Below are positions 1 through 8,778 of a stretch of DNA of 64,000 nucleotides, in pieces. Position numbers and translations under genes: made by a program. How positions within the stretch are numbered: position 1 is the first letter of the stretch; every line of letters begins with the position of its first letter. The notes below the pieces were generated by a model. It was not told the origin of the DNA, searched no databases, and saw only the letters and a program-made list of their open reading frames with translations. Source of the stretch: Brevibacterium sp. JSBI002 (GTDB taxonomy: Bacteria; Actinomycetota; Actinomycetes; Actinomycetales; Brevibacteriaceae); the NCBI RefSeq assembly GCF_026013965.1, contig NZ_CP110341.1:1798001-1862000 (forward strand), given 5' to 3'.

Positions 1-7
1 GTCAGAC

Positions 8-793
8 TCACTTGGCCCTGGATGACAGCCACACTGTCAGACCGATGACGGCAGCAAGTCCGAAGAACCAGATGAACAGGCCCTCTGCCACTGGACCCAG
101 CGATCCGAGCTTGAATCCGCCGGGGGAGGGGTTGTCCGAGACTTCCTTGACGTAGGCGATGACATCGCGCTTGTCTTCGGGAGTCAGGTTCGCGTCGTTG
201 AAGATCGGCATGTTCTGCGGGCCGGTCTGCATCGCTTCGTAGAGGTGCTTCTCGGAGACTTCGGACAGGTTCGGTGCGTACTTGCCGCGGGTCAGCGCAC
301 CACCGGAGCCGACCACGTTGTGGCACATGGCGCAGTTGGTGCGGAACAGACCGCCGCCGGCAGCGGGGTCACCCTTCGAAGCATCGAGGTACTCGTCTTC
401 GGGAACTGCCGGCCCGGGGCCGAGCGAGGCAACGTAGGCAGCGATCTGAGCAGTCTGCTCTTCGTCGAACTGCGGTTCCTTGACGCGAGCCTGCGGGCCG
501 TTGGCCTGCAGCGGCATGCGTCCGGTGCCGACCTGGAAGTCCACAGCAGCAGCGCCGACGCCGATGAGACCGGGACCGGCCTTCGAACCTTCGGCGTTCA
601 TGCCGTGACAGGTGGCACAGTTGGCCGCGAAGAGTTTCTTGCCTTCTTCGATATCAGAGGCGCTGGCCGTGTCCGCCTTGGCGCTCGAAGTCTGCGTGAA
701 GAGTGCATAGGCTCCGCCGGTCAGCAGCAGTCCCACGAGAAGAAGCGCGACCAGCGCCATGGGATGTCTGCGGCGATCTGCTAGAAGCTTCAC
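8..793 (-). CDS. qcrC: Cytochrome bc1 complex diheme cytochrome c subunit
   Basis: Membrane-anchored diheme cytochrome c1 of the actinobacterial menaquinol:cytochrome c reductase, passing electrons directly to the aa3 oxidase in a supercomplex. Of 261 residues, an N-terminal hydrophobic segment (about 13-33) is followed by two CXXCH haem sites (CATCH near residue 59, CAMCH near 154) and a C-terminal transmembrane helix (about 235-257). The two haem domains in one chain are the hallmark of the family in organisms lacking soluble cytochrome c. The start is GTG. It lies 57 bp downstream of ctaE on the same strand; qcrA and qcrB would be expected just beyond the left edge of the window. Confidence 0.95.
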   Translation of the reverse strand: MKLLADRRRHPMALVALLLVGLLLTGGAYALFTQTSSAKADTASASDIEEGKKLFAANCATCHGMNAEGSKAGPGLIGVGAAAVDFQVGTGRMPLQANGPQARVKEPQFDEEQTAQIAAYVASLGPGPAVPEDEYLDASKGDPAAGGGLFRTNCAMCHNVVGSGGALTRGKYAPNLSEVSEKHLYEAMQTGPQNMPIFNDANLTPEDKRDVIAYVKEVSDNPSPGGFKLGSLGPVAEGLFIWFFGLAAVIGLTVWLSSRAK

Positions 794-850
794 TTGATCG
801 TCCTTTGCTTGAAGTGTTGTGAGTCCTGGGGGCCGAGCATCTCAGGCCGG

Positions 851-1525
851 CTACTGGAGCAGGTAGATGATGCCGAACAGACCGATCCAGACGACATCGA
901 CGAAGTGCCAGTAGTAGGACACGCAGATTGCGAATGTGGCTTCGTGGTGACCGAACTTCTTCGCTCCATAGGCGCGTCCGATGACGAGCAGGAAGCAGAT
1001 GAGTCCGATTGTCACGTGAATGCCGTGGAAGCCCGTGGTCAGGTAGAAGACGGAGCCGTAGCCGTCGGAGCTGATCGAGATGCCCTCGCTGACGAGGGTC
1101 GCGTACTCCATGACCTGACCGGAGACGAAGATCGCGCCCAGGGCGAAGGTGAGGTAGAACCACTCGACCATTCCCCATTTGGCGATGTTGAACAGCGAGC
1201 CGGTCCGCCGAGGGCGGAACCGCTCGGCAGCGAACACACCGATCTGGCAGGTGAACGAAGACGACACCAGGATCAACGTGTTGCCGAGAGCGTAGGGGAT
1301 GTCGAGGATCTGGGTCCTCGCCTCCCACAGCTCCGGAACAACGGATCGGACGGTGAAGTACATGGCGAAGAGCGCGGCAAAGAACATCAGGTCGCTCGCG
1401 AGGAACACGATGAAGCCCACCGTGGTCACATTCGGACGATTGACAACCGGATGTGCTGGCGCTGTTTGAGATGCAGTGGCAGTTGACACAACCCCATTAT
1501 TACCCGTCTCGGGGTGAGTTTTCAT
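851..1525 (-). CDS. ctaE: Cytochrome c oxidase subunit III
   Basis: Subunit III of the aa3-type terminal oxidase, an integral membrane protein of five or more helices. The residues [20 protein letters not shown], the FHGIHVTIG segment and the terminal [19 protein letters not shown] are typical of actinobacterial CtaE. The length (224 aa) is slightly longer than usual; an in-frame GTG at 1489 giving VSTATASQ would match the family N-terminus better and may be the true start. It is first in a ctaE-qcrC operon and divergent from trpD, as in mycobacteria. Confidence 0.95.
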   Translation of the reverse strand: MKTHPETGNNGVVSTATASQTAPAHPVVNRPNVTTVGFIVFLASDLMFFAALFAMYFTVRSVVPELWEARTQILDIPYALGNTLILVSSSFTCQIGVFAAERFRPRRTGSLFNIAKWGMVEWFYLTFALGAIFVSGQVMEYATLVSEGISISSDGYGSVFYLTTGFHGIHVTIGLICFLLVIGRAYGAKKFGHHEATFAICVSYYWHFVDVVWIGLFGIIYLLQ

Positions 1526-1655
1526 CTTTTACCCAGGTTTCGAGGAAGAAATTTCTACACGACGTAGCAAAAACCGCGATCTGGTGCCGAAATCTCGTTT
1601 CGGAAGCCGCTTCCGCCCGCGTGTCGAAGTCGCGATAGTATGCCGCAGGTAAGGT

Positions 1656-1676
1656 CCGCCCTGTTCTTCGGGGCGG
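1656..1676 (+). other. Small hairpin in the trpD leader
   Basis: An 8-bp stem (arms 1656-1663 and 1669-1676, one G-U pair) with a 5-nt loop sits 29 bp before the trpD start in the 180-bp divergent ctaE/trpD spacer. No T-run follows and no Trp-rich leader peptide was seen, so attenuation is not supported. It is recorded only as a structure in the leader. Confidence 0.25.
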
Positions 1677-1704
1677 CGGCAGCCCCTAGTGAGAGTTCAG
1701 ACGG

Positions 1705-2826
1705 ATGACCGATTCCACGCCCTTGACCACCCCGGCAGCTCAGGCTTCCGAGGCCCGCACCACGGTTCCGGCGGCTGCTGAGAACTGGCCCGACCTGCTC
1801 ATGGCTCTCATGCACCAGCAGGACCTCGATGGAGACCAGGCGGCTTGGGCGATGGATCAGATCATGTCGGGCAAGACTCCGGATGTGACAATGGCCGCAT
1901 TTCTCGCAGCACACCACACGAAGGGCGAGACCGTCGAGGAGATCGCCGGCCTCGTGGCGGCGATGATGGACCATGCCGTGCCCCTGCCGGGACTCGAAGA
2001 CTCCGTCGACATCGTCGGCACCGGAGGCGACCGCGCGAAGACGGCGAACATCTCCTCGACCGCGGCCATGATCATCTCCGCCACCGGGCAGCGGGTCGTC
2101 AAGCACGGAAACCGCGCGACATCCTCGGCGTCGGGATCGGCCGATGTACTCGAAGCGCTCGGCGTGCGGTTCGACATCACCCCCGAACAGACCGGTCAGA
2201 TCGCCCAAGAGGTCGGACTGGCCTTCTGCTTCGCCAACGTGTTCCACCCGTCGATGCAGTTCGTCGCTGCAGTGCGGCGTCAGATCAACGTCCCCACCGC
2301 GTTCAATATCCTCGGCCCCCTGACGAACCCGGCTCGGGCCAGGCATACGGCCATCGGCGTCGCCGATGCCCAGATGGCCCCGCTCGTCGTCGGCACGCTG
2401 GCCAAGCGCGGGCACCAGGCCGTGGTGTTCCGGTCGCGTGATGGTCTCGACGAGCTGAGCAACACCGATGTCAACGATGTGTGGGAAGTCCGTCACGGCG
2501 AGATCGAACACACGACCTTCGACGCCCTCGACCTCGGCATCGAGCGGGCGACGAAGGACGATCTGCGCGGCGGCGGTCCGAATGAGAACGCGGCCATCAC
2601 GCGCGCAGTCCTCGACGGCGAACGATCGGCAGTGCGCGACATCGTGGCCATCAACGCCGCGGCGGCTCTCGTCGCCGCCGACGAGTCGGCTGTAGGCACC
2701 TTCACGGAGCGTTTGGCCCTCAAACTCGAGACTGCGACGGAGACGATCGACAACGGGGGCGGCGCGAACAAGCTCCAACAGCTCATCGACGTCTCACACA
2801 GAGTCGCTGAGACGAACCGCTCCTGA
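1705..2826 (+). CDS. trpD: Anthranilate phosphoribosyltransferase
   Basis: Transfers phosphoribosyl from PRPP to anthranilate, the second step of tryptophan synthesis. The glycine-rich PRPP loop GTGGDRAKTANIS (about residues 106-118), KHGNRATSSASGSADVLEALG and the FNILGPLTNPA segment are diagnostic. The product is 373 aa including a roughly 25-residue unstructured N-terminal extension relative to the usual 340-350 aa. It is not in a trp operon here; it is divergent from ctaE, a conserved actinobacterial arrangement. Its last 33 bp overlap the convergent nuclease gene. Confidence 0.96.
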   Translation: MTDSTPLTTPAAQASEARTTVPAAAENWPDLLMALMHQQDLDGDQAAWAMDQIMSGKTPDVTMAAFLAAHHTKGETVEEIAGLVAAMMDHAVPLPGLEDSVDIVGTGGDRAKTANISSTAAMIISATGQRVVKHGNRATSSASGSADVLEALGVRFDITPEQTGQIAQEVGLAFCFANVFHPSMQFVAAVRRQINVPTAFNILGPLTNPARARHTAIGVADAQMAPLVVGTLAKRGHQAVVFRSRDGLDELSNTDVNDVWEVRHGEIEHTTFDALDLGIERATKDDLRGGGPNENAAITRAVLDGERSAVRDIVAINAAAALVAADESAVGTFTERLALKLETATETIDNGGGANKLQQLIDVSHRVAETNRS

Positions 2827-4551
2827 GCTGAGTGCATGGCTGGTCGCTCCCTGTCGGGGCAGCGACCAGCCATGACCGCCTGAGGGAGTCACGGAGACGA
2901 GCTCGGCGGTCTCCAGCCAGCCGGCCAGCAGTCGCGACTCCTCCGCAAGCGAGTCTGTCTCCTGCGGAAGCGCTCCGGGGGCAGGGACCCATTCGGCCGT
3001 CGAATGCAGCGCCGACAGGGAATCTCCCATGGCCTGCCTGGTCGACACATGGCCGGCACCGGCGAGTTTCCCGTGACGGATGATCGCCAGGTCCCAGCCT
3101 GAGTCGAAACCGGGGGCCGCCGCAATCAGTTCGGGAACTCTCCGCAGAGCCGTGACCTGTTCGGCCCGCGCCGCGGTGGACACCGCCGAACGCATTGCGT
3201 CACGAACCTCGGCGGCCGTTTCGAACCGGGCCTCTCCGGACAGTCGCTGCATCCGCTCAGCGGCCAAGCGATGCAGTGAGGACAGGTCCCCACCGAGCAG
3301 AGCGAAGAGTTCGCGGATCGAACTCCGATAATCATCGACATCGTTGATCCCAGCGCAGGGACCGCCGCACTGACCCACCTGCGCACTCACACAGGGACGA
3401 TGTTCGCCGAGGCTGCGCTGCGTGATCGTCGCCGTGCACCTCTTGACCGGGTAGAGGGTGTCGAGGAGTTCCTTGACAGCCTGTGCCGACTTCCGTGACC
3501 GGAACGGTCCCAGCGGCGGAGCGGGGGAGCGTTCGAGCGCCGAGTTCGCCCGAACCACCGACAGTCGGGGGAAGAGCTCATCGCTGAGCACGATCCACGA
3601 ATTGCGTTCAGGGTTCTTCGACCGTCGGTTGTACGGCGGCGCCAGCTCTCCGATGAGACGGATCTCGCGGACTTCGGCTTCCAGCGCGTGGGCGCAGGGC
3701 AGGCAGCTGACCTCCTGTGCCGCGGTGATCATCTCGGCCATGCGGCCACGGTTCTCCGAGGCGTTGAAGTACCCGCGCACCCGCCTGGCCATATTTCCGG
3801 ACTTGCCGATGTAGAGCACACGGCGAGTGCCATCGAGGAACATGTAGACGCCGGGCTCCGGGGGGACGTCCTTGGCCAGATGGGATTTCGCCTGACGCTT
3901 CGCCCACCCCGACTGTCTGACGGTCGACAGCTCCTCCAGCGTCGTCACACCGTAGCCGCCGAATCGTTCGAACAGGTGGTGGAGGAGCTCGCCGGTGGCA
4001 CGTGCGTCGGAGAGCGCACGGTGATCGGGCTCGACCTGAGTGCCGAAATGAGCGGCGAGCGTCGAGAGTTTGTGGTTGCGCACTTCGTCGCGGCCGACGA
4101 CGCGCCGGGCCAGCGTGACGGTATCGAGGACTGTGGGCGCCGGCCAGTGGTAGTCGAGGCGTTCGCAGGCCGAGCGGAGGAATCCGATGTCGAAGGGCGC
4201 GTTGTGTGCCACCAGCACCGCACCGACGGAGAATTCCAGAAAGCTCGGCAGGACCGAGCTGATCGGGGGTGCATCATCGACCATCGCATGAGTGATGCCG
4301 GTGAGCCGGGCCACGAACGGGCTGATCACGGAGTGTTCCGGTTTGACCAGGGTCTGGAACTCGCCGATGACCTCGCCGCCGCGCGTCTTGACCGCGCCGA
4401 TCTCGGTGATCTCCGACTGCCCGGCTCGGGTGCCTGTCGTTTCGAGGTCGACGATGACGAAGGTGACGTCGGACAGGGGAGTTCCGAGGCTGTCGAAGGA
4501 CAGCTGAGTGTTGTGCAGTGCGCTGGGTGCGCGGTCGAAGGGGACGGTCAT
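2794..4551 (-). CDS. DEDDh 3'-5' exonuclease fused to UvrC-like GIY-YIG domain
   Basis: A two-domain nuclease of 585 aa. Residues about 30-200 form a DnaQ-type exonuclease with DLETTG (D35, E37), HNAPFD (D121) and the DHRALSDA motif (H177, D182). Residues about 230-310 form a UvrC-like GIY-YIG domain (GVYMF and LYIGK), followed by UvrC-like helical sequence but no UvrC C-terminal nuclease or helix-hairpin-helix. It matches the layout of mycobacterial Rv2191, which also lies near trpD/ctaE. The ATG at 4551 is chosen because longer readings enter the upstream gene. The 3' end overlaps convergent trpD by 33 bp. A repair or proofreading role is inference. Confidence 0.88.
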   Translation of the reverse strand: MTVPFDRAPSALHNTQLSFDSLGTPLSDVTFVIVDLETTGTRAGQSEITEIGAVKTRGGEVIGEFQTLVKPEHSVISPFVARLTGITHAMVDDAPPISSVLPSFLEFSVGAVLVAHNAPFDIGFLRSACERLDYHWPAPTVLDTVTLARRVVGRDEVRNHKLSTLAAHFGTQVEPDHRALSDARATGELLHHLFERFGGYGVTTLEELSTVRQSGWAKRQAKSHLAKDVPPEPGVYMFLDGTRRVLYIGKSGNMARRVRGYFNASENRGRMAEMITAAQEVSCLPCAHALEAEVREIRLIGELAPPYNRRSKNPERNSWIVLSDELFPRLSVVRANSALERSPAPPLGPFRSRKSAQAVKELLDTLYPVKRCTATITQRSLGEHRPCVSAQVGQCGGPCAGINDVDDYRSSIRELFALLGGDLSSLHRLAAERMQRLSGEARFETAAEVRDAMRSAVSTAARAEQVTALRRVPELIAAAPGFDSGWDLAIIRHGKLAGAGHVSTRQAMGDSLSALHSTAEWVPAPGALPQETDSLAEESRLLAGWLETAELVSVTPSGGHGWSLPRQGATSHALSSGAVRLSDSV

Positions 4552-4598
4552 GATGCCCAGTCTCTCAGGTGCCGCTGACACGAAGCGGTCAGCATCGC

Positions 4599-5051
4599 TC
4601 ACACCGAGGATCCGTCGCCGTCGTCGGCGGAACGATGGCTCGGCAGATGGAAGAACAGACCGACCGCGCCGCCGATGCCGACGGCCAGACCGATGAGCAG
4701 GTACCACCCGGGCAGCGGCCTGAAGAAGATCACGCCGACGAGCAGGAGAACGACCGCGCCGAGAGCCGCGGCCCAGGACAGCACCAGGGTGGGCGAAGCG
4801 GTGCGCCACCCGATCGGCTCCGCCGGTTCACGCTCCCAATGCTCGGTGTCCTCGAGGGCGTCGCGAACATCCTCGGCGGGCATATCACCCATCGTCGCCG
4901 AGGGTTCTGCGATCTGCCGGACGAGGTCGTCCCAGTCCGCGTCGCTGATGCGCGAGCGGTCGTGCCCGATCCTCTCCGGATCGGGAACGTCTCGTCGCCA
5001 GTCCTCCCGGCCCTCGTCGTCGGGAGTCGAAGCGGTGCCCTCGTCGTTCAT
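4599..5051 (-). CDS. Small membrane protein with two predicted helices
   Basis: I do not recognise a named family with certainty. The 150-aa protein has an acidic, probably cytoplasmic N-terminal half (about residues 1-75, rich in Asp, Glu and Arg) and two adjacent hydrophobic helices (about 88-110 and 115-135) ending in a short charged tail. It is 47 bp upstream of the DEDDh/GIY-YIG gene and 28 bp downstream of the hydrolase gene, all on the same strand, so the three may be co-transcribed. No function is proposed. Confidence 0.7.
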   Translation of the reverse strand: MNDEGTASTPDDEGREDWRRDVPDPERIGHDRSRISDADWDDLVRQIAEPSATMGDMPAEDVRDALEDTEHWEREPAEPIGWRTASPTLVLSWAAALGAVVLLLVGVIFFRPLPGWYLLIGLAVGIGGAVGLFFHLPSHRSADDGDGSSV

Positions 5052-5079
5052 ACCTGAATCAGCAATTCCGCGGCCTCAG

Positions 5080-5868
5080 CTATTCCCCGGCCACGGACTG
5101 ACAGACCACGGTCTCTTCGGTGGAGACCGTCTGCAGGACTGCCTCGGCGATGGTGTTCGCATCGAAATCGAGGGTCGCCACATGGCGGGACCGGCGGAGG
5201 GCGACGATCTTCGGCGGGTGCGGAAGGTCCGATCGCAGCGCCCGCAGCGTTCGCGGACTCACGACGTTGTCCTCACCGGAGATCATAGCCGTGACGGGAC
5301 AGGTGACTTTCCACAGATCGTCGCGCAGTGTCCGCAGCGCACGATGGAACGTCGCCAGAGGCGCCACCGGCGTCCGCTCATAGGCGTACTCATCGCGGTC
5401 CGGGTGGGCGATGTCGCCGCCGATCGACGGAATCGTGCGCACGACGTGCCTGAGCACCGGCAGCAGGGGAGCGAAGGGAGAGTCGATGAAGAGAGCAGGA
5501 TTGACCACGACGATCTCGTCGGGTGCGCCCTCTGCCGCCGCCAGGGCAAGTGCCAGGGCCCCACCCATCGACAGCCCGGCGACGACGACACGCTCGTGGT
5601 CGGCCTGCAGCCGACCCAGCTCTGTGCGCGCCTCGCCGAGCCAATCGGACCATCCCGTAGCGTCCATGTCCTGCCAAGAGGTGCCGTGACCGGGCAGTTG
5701 GGGGACGCTGACGTCGATGCCCTCCGCCGCGATCGCGCGGGCGATCGGCACCCAGGAGACGGGCGAACCGGTGAGTCCGTGCAGAAAGAGAACCGCCGAC
5801 GCTGAACCGCTGTCGAGGCTGCGATAGGCGGCCGTCGGATCCGCCCCGAGTGTGAAATCGATCTCCAT
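5080..5868 (-). CDS. Alpha/beta hydrolase, esterase/monoacylglycerol-lipase type
   Basis: A 262-aa serine hydrolase. The oxyanion segment LHGLTGSP (about residues 29-36), the nucleophile elbow GLSMGG (about 98-103), the acidic segment SGEDNVVSP (about 195-203) and the terminal histidine in SRHVATLD (about 224-231) give a complete Ser-Asp-His triad. The size and motif spacing fit carboxylesterases and monoacylglycerol lipases. The substrate cannot be read from sequence. Its proximity to a PlsC acyltransferase gene, which is divergent, is consistent with lipid metabolism but that is inference. Confidence 0.85.
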   Translation of the reverse strand: MEIDFTLGADPTAAYRSLDSGSASAVLFLHGLTGSPVSWVPIARAIAAEGIDVSVPQLPGHGTSWQDMDATGWSDWLGEARTELGRLQADHERVVVAGLSMGGALALALAAAEGAPDEIVVVNPALFIDSPFAPLLPVLRHVVRTIPSIGGDIAHPDRDEYAYERTPVAPLATFHRALRTLRDDLWKVTCPVTAMISGEDNVVSPRTLRALRSDLPHPPKIVALRRSRHVATLDFDANTIAEAVLQTVSTEETVVCQSVAGE

Positions 5869-5974
5869 GCTCCCAGCATGGCACGGATGAGTCCGCGACG
5901 GACTTCGCTGTTCACCGTTCGTGTCGATATATGATTGCCGAGGACGACAAAGAGTCGTAGTCGGAAGGGTGCGC

Positions 5975-6727
5975 GTGTTCTACTGGTTTCTCAAGCGAGT
6001 CCTCGCCGGACCCATCCTGCGGATCCTCTTCCGTCCGTGGGTGCGGGGCCTGGACAATCTGCCGTCCGAGGGCCCGGCGATCATCGCAGGAAATCACAAC
6101 CACTTCATGGACTCGATCTTCGTTCCGCTGCTCGCTCCGCGTCCCGTCGTCTATCTGGCGAAGAAGGACTACTTCACCGGTCGCGGAATCAAGGGTGCGG
6201 TGACTCGGTGGTTCTTCAAGCTCAACAATCAGCTCCCAATGGACCGCGGAGGCGGATCGGGATCCCAGGCTTCGCTCGAGTCGGGTCTGAAGGTCCTCCG
6301 CGAGGGCAACTCACTGGGCATCTATCCCGAAGGCACTCGTTCGCCCGACGGAAAGCTCTATCGCGGACGCACCGGCATTGCGCGTCTCGTCCTCGAGTCC
6401 GGCGCACCTGTGGTTCCCGTGGCGATCATCGGCACGGACAAGCTGCAGCCTGCCGGTCGCCTCATTCCCAAGCTCCGGCGTGTCGGAGTCGTCTTCGGCG
6501 CACCGATGGACTTCTCGAAGTATGCGGGTCTTCCCGTCGACCGTTTCATGCTGCGGTCGGTCACCGACGAGATCATGTACGAGATCATGCGCCTGTCCGG
6601 GCAGGAATACGTCGACACCTATGCGTCGACGGTCAAGACCAAGCTGCTGACGAGCGCAAAGCCGAAGAAGGCGGATCCTCCGAACCGGGACGAGCCGAAA
6701 TCTGCCGGCGAAAGCTCGTCGAACTAG
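5975..6727 (+). CDS. 1-acylglycerol-3-phosphate acyltransferase family protein (PlsC-like)
   Basis: Membrane-associated acyltransferase that would acylate lysophosphatidic acid or a related glycerolipid. The catalytic HX4D motif is seen as NHNHFMDS, and the second acyl-acceptor motif as YPEGTRSPDG, followed by RGRTGIARL and VPVAIIG. The GTG at 5975 is preferred because a GGAAGG ribosome site lies 6 nt upstream and the product begins at the hydrophobic FYWFLKRVLAGP; a GTG at 5921 gives an implausible extension. This yields 250 aa with a Lys-rich C-terminal tail. The gene is divergent from the hydrolase. Confidence 0.9.
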   Translation: MFYWFLKRVLAGPILRILFRPWVRGLDNLPSEGPAIIAGNHNHFMDSIFVPLLAPRPVVYLAKKDYFTGRGIKGAVTRWFFKLNNQLPMDRGGGSGSQASLESGLKVLREGNSLGIYPEGTRSPDGKLYRGRTGIARLVLESGAPVVPVAIIGTDKLQPAGRLIPKLRRVGVVFGAPMDFSKYAGLPVDRFMLRSVTDEIMYEIMRLSGQEYVDTYASTVKTKLLTSAKPKKADPPNRDEPKSAGESSSN

Positions 6728-6975
6728 GCCCGACGGCCCCGACTCATCCTGCGCCGGGTCGCCTGAATGACATCCATGTGACATGTTCGAATACTGCGGT
6801 AACGGCGACACGCGGAAATTGTTACCTCGAGGTGTTTGTCCTGGCCGGGACGGCAGAATAACTTGGAGTTGTTGAATCCCACTGCAGGTTCGCTGGGAAG
6901 AGGGCTAGAATGACTATGTTCTCGGTCCTTCCAAGCGACCTTCGCTTCCCCCAGGGACTTTAAGGAGGAGTCGGT

Positions 6976-7557
6976 GTGAACCGCTCAAGTCATGAAAGCG
7001 TCGACATGACGCCGATGCCGTCAGCAGCCCAAGGGCTGCTGTTCGATGATGATCTGCCCGTACTCGATGAAGAGGCCGGCTACCGCGGTCCCACCGTCTG
7101 CAAGGTCGTCGGCATCAGCTACCGTCGCCTCGACTATTGGGCGCGCACCGATCTGGTGACCCCGTCGATCCGCAATGCGACCGGATCCGGCAGCCAGCGG
7201 CTCTACAGCTTCCGTGACATCCTCGTCCTCAAGATCGTCAAGCGACTCCTCGACACCGGCGTCGGACTGCAGTCGATCCGCACAGCGGTTGAGCACCTGC
7301 GTTCCCGCGGCGTCGACGATCTCTCTCAGATCACTCTCATGTCCGATGGTGCCAGCGTCTTCGAATGCACCTCGCCCGATGAGGTCGTCGACCTCCTCCA
7401 GGGCGGACAGGGCGTCTTCGGCATCGCCGTCGGCCGCGTCTGGAACGAAGTCGAAGGCTCGCTGTCGGAGTTCCCGAGCGAACGAGTCCCGGAAGACGAT
7501 GCGGCCCTCGAAGCCATGGATGAGCTCGCCGCCCGTCGCGCACGCAAGTCCGGCTGA
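6976..7557 (+). CDS. ftsR: MerR-family cell-division regulator FtsR
   Basis: DNA-binding regulator of the MerR superfamily, 193 aa. The winged-helix region GISYRRLDYWARTDLVTPS...GSQRLYSFRDILVLKIVKRLL (about residues 45-95) and the C-terminal SDGASVFECTSPDEVVDLL (about 117-135) with GGQGVFGIAVGRVW closely follow mycobacterial Rv1828 and corynebacterial FtsR, which activates ftsZ. No thiol-sensor cysteines of classical MerR are present. A strong AAGGAGG lies 7 nt before the GTG start. The 248-bp upstream region holds a -10-like TAGAAT at 6906-6911 and no other gene. The usual neighbour garA is not here. Confidence 0.9.
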   Translation: MNRSSHESVDMTPMPSAAQGLLFDDDLPVLDEEAGYRGPTVCKVVGISYRRLDYWARTDLVTPSIRNATGSGSQRLYSFRDILVLKIVKRLLDTGVGLQSIRTAVEHLRSRGVDDLSQITLMSDGASVFECTSPDEVVDLLQGGQGVFGIAVGRVWNEVEGSLSEFPSERVPEDDAALEAMDELAARRARKSG

Positions 7558-7582
7558 CAGCCGACAGAGTACTCACATCACC

Positions 7583-7621
7583 ACCGAGGCGGTCCGCTCA
7601 GTTCGAGCGGACCGCCTCGGT
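7583..7621 (+). terminator. Terminator downstream of ftsR
   Basis: Perfect 17-bp inverted repeat (arms 7583-7599 and 7605-7621) with a 5-nt loop, 25 bp after the ftsR stop. It is GC-rich and lacks a long T-run, as is common in actinobacteria. Confidence 0.8.
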
Positions 7622-7690
7622 TGTCGTATGGAACGGAAAGGCTCGGTGCAGAGTGGCCTCGAATGAGTCCGAGGGGCCCGAGAACAGAGA

Positions 7691-7724
7691 ACTGCCGTCG
7701 CGAACCTGAGTCCGCGACGGCAGT
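7691..7724 (-). terminator. Terminator downstream of parA-like gene
   Basis: Perfect 12-bp stem (arms 7691-7702 and 7713-7724) with a 10-nt loop, 33 bp past the stop of the leftward ParA gene. Together with the ftsR terminator it separates the two convergent units. Confidence 0.65.
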
Positions 7725-7757
7725 CGACGTGATGCTGGGGGAGCGGCAGCTAGTCGT

Positions 7758-8603
7758 TCACTTCTTCTCGGGCTGCTGAGCGTCGTTCTTCGCCGGGGCG
7801 GCACCGCGCCGACCGCGGATGTTCTCCGAGCGGAGTGCACGTTCGAGCAGAGCGTCGAATGAGCCAGCGACTTCTTCGGCGGGTTTGCCCGGCCAAGAGT
7901 GGATCGGACGCGCCGATCCCTGAGCCTGCTGCATGACGGCCCGTTCGGCCAAAGGCGGATTGAGGACGAGAGGACCGAACATCTCACGCATCTCCTGGAT
8001 GCGATAGTCATGTTCGGTCGAACCGGCACGCACCCGATTGACGACCAGGCCGAGCGGCTGCAGATCGGAGGCGCCACGCTGCCGCAGTTCGTCCGTCGCC
8101 CGCAGGGCACGGTCGGCAGCTGCCACGGAGAACAGGCTGGGCTCGGTGACGACCGCGACTCGGTTGCTCGCTGTCCACGCCGTACGGGTGAGACCGTTGA
8201 GGCTGGGCGGACAGTCGATGAGGACGAGTCGGTAGCCTTTCGCGATGCGCGTCAGGGCATCTTCGAGTCGGCGCAGATAGCGCTCGGACAGCGAAGGCCG
8301 ATCGAATTCCGCGGCACGCGGAGATCCGGAGATCACATCGAGGTGGCCGAGCCTGTCACCGACCCACCCGGAGGGGATGATCGCCTCGGACAGGATCTTC
8401 TGGGACTTCGGAGCAGCGAGCACATCGGCGATGTCGACACGCGTCGAGGTCGGCACATCGAGGCCGGTCGACGAGTCCGCTTGCGGGTCCATGTCGACGA
8501 CCAGGGTGGGAATCCCCCTGCTGTAGGCCGCCGAGGCCAGACCGAGCGTCACGGATGTCTTACCGACTCCGCCTTTGAGGCTGCTGATACTTAGGACAAG
8601 CAC
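7758..8603 (-). CDS. ParA/MinD-family partition ATPase (orphan)
   Basis: Deviant-Walker ATPase of 281 aa. The N-terminal KGGVGKTS P-loop (residues 10-17), DMDPQADSS switch I region (about 37-45) and DCPPSLNGLTR (about 109-119) identify a ParA-type ATPase. No parB gene or parS-like site is adjacent, so this is not the chromosomal parAB locus; orphan ParA-like proteins in actinobacteria act in cell division or protein positioning. The C-terminus is basic (RGRRGAAPAKNDAQQPEKK). The start is GTG with GGAGGG upstream. A 12-bp palindrome overlaps the region just before the ribosome site. Confidence 0.88.
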   Translation of the reverse strand: MLVLSISSLKGGVGKTSVTLGLASAAYSRGIPTLVVDMDPQADSSTGLDVPTSTRVDIADVLAAPKSQKILSEAIIPSGWVGDRLGHLDVISGSPRAAEFDRPSLSERYLRRLEDALTRIAKGYRLVLIDCPPSLNGLTRTAWTASNRVAVVTEPSLFSVAAADRALRATDELRQRGASDLQPLGLVVNRVRAGSTEHDYRIQEMREMFGPLVLNPPLAERAVMQQAQGSARPIHSWPGKPAEEVAGSFDALLERALRSENIRGRRGAAPAKNDAQQPEKK

Positions 8604-8608
8604 CCTCC

Positions 8609-8620
8609 TACGTTAACGTA
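8609..8620. promoter_or_regulatory. 12-bp perfect palindrome before parA-like gene
   Basis: TACGTTAACGTA is a perfect palindrome five bases upstream of the parA GTG; its last bases run into the GGAGG ribosome site. The position suits a repressor operator or autoregulation, but no cognate regulator is identified. Confidence 0.4.
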
Positions 8621-8778
8621 TCGGCGGCTGCCGAGCCGTGCCGACCACGCCGAGACTGACGTCTAAGTCCAAAGTCGACCCCCGGGCGCAGGGGTGTTCC
8701 AGGTCACTTGTAGAGTATGTTTCCGACAGCTTGTCGACCAGTCGCCCAGTGCGGCCGATACAGAAGTGAGAGACACCT

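Noticed and set aside
1555..2778. Long minus-strand frame under trpD
   Set aside because: Opposite-strand shadow in high-GC DNA with low-complexity composition; trpD is clear on the plus strand.
6776..6840. GGTAAC...GTTACC inverted repeat upstream of ftsR as an MtrA or FtsR site
   Set aside because: The half-sites are far apart and do not form the N6 direct repeat seen elsewhere; not convincing.
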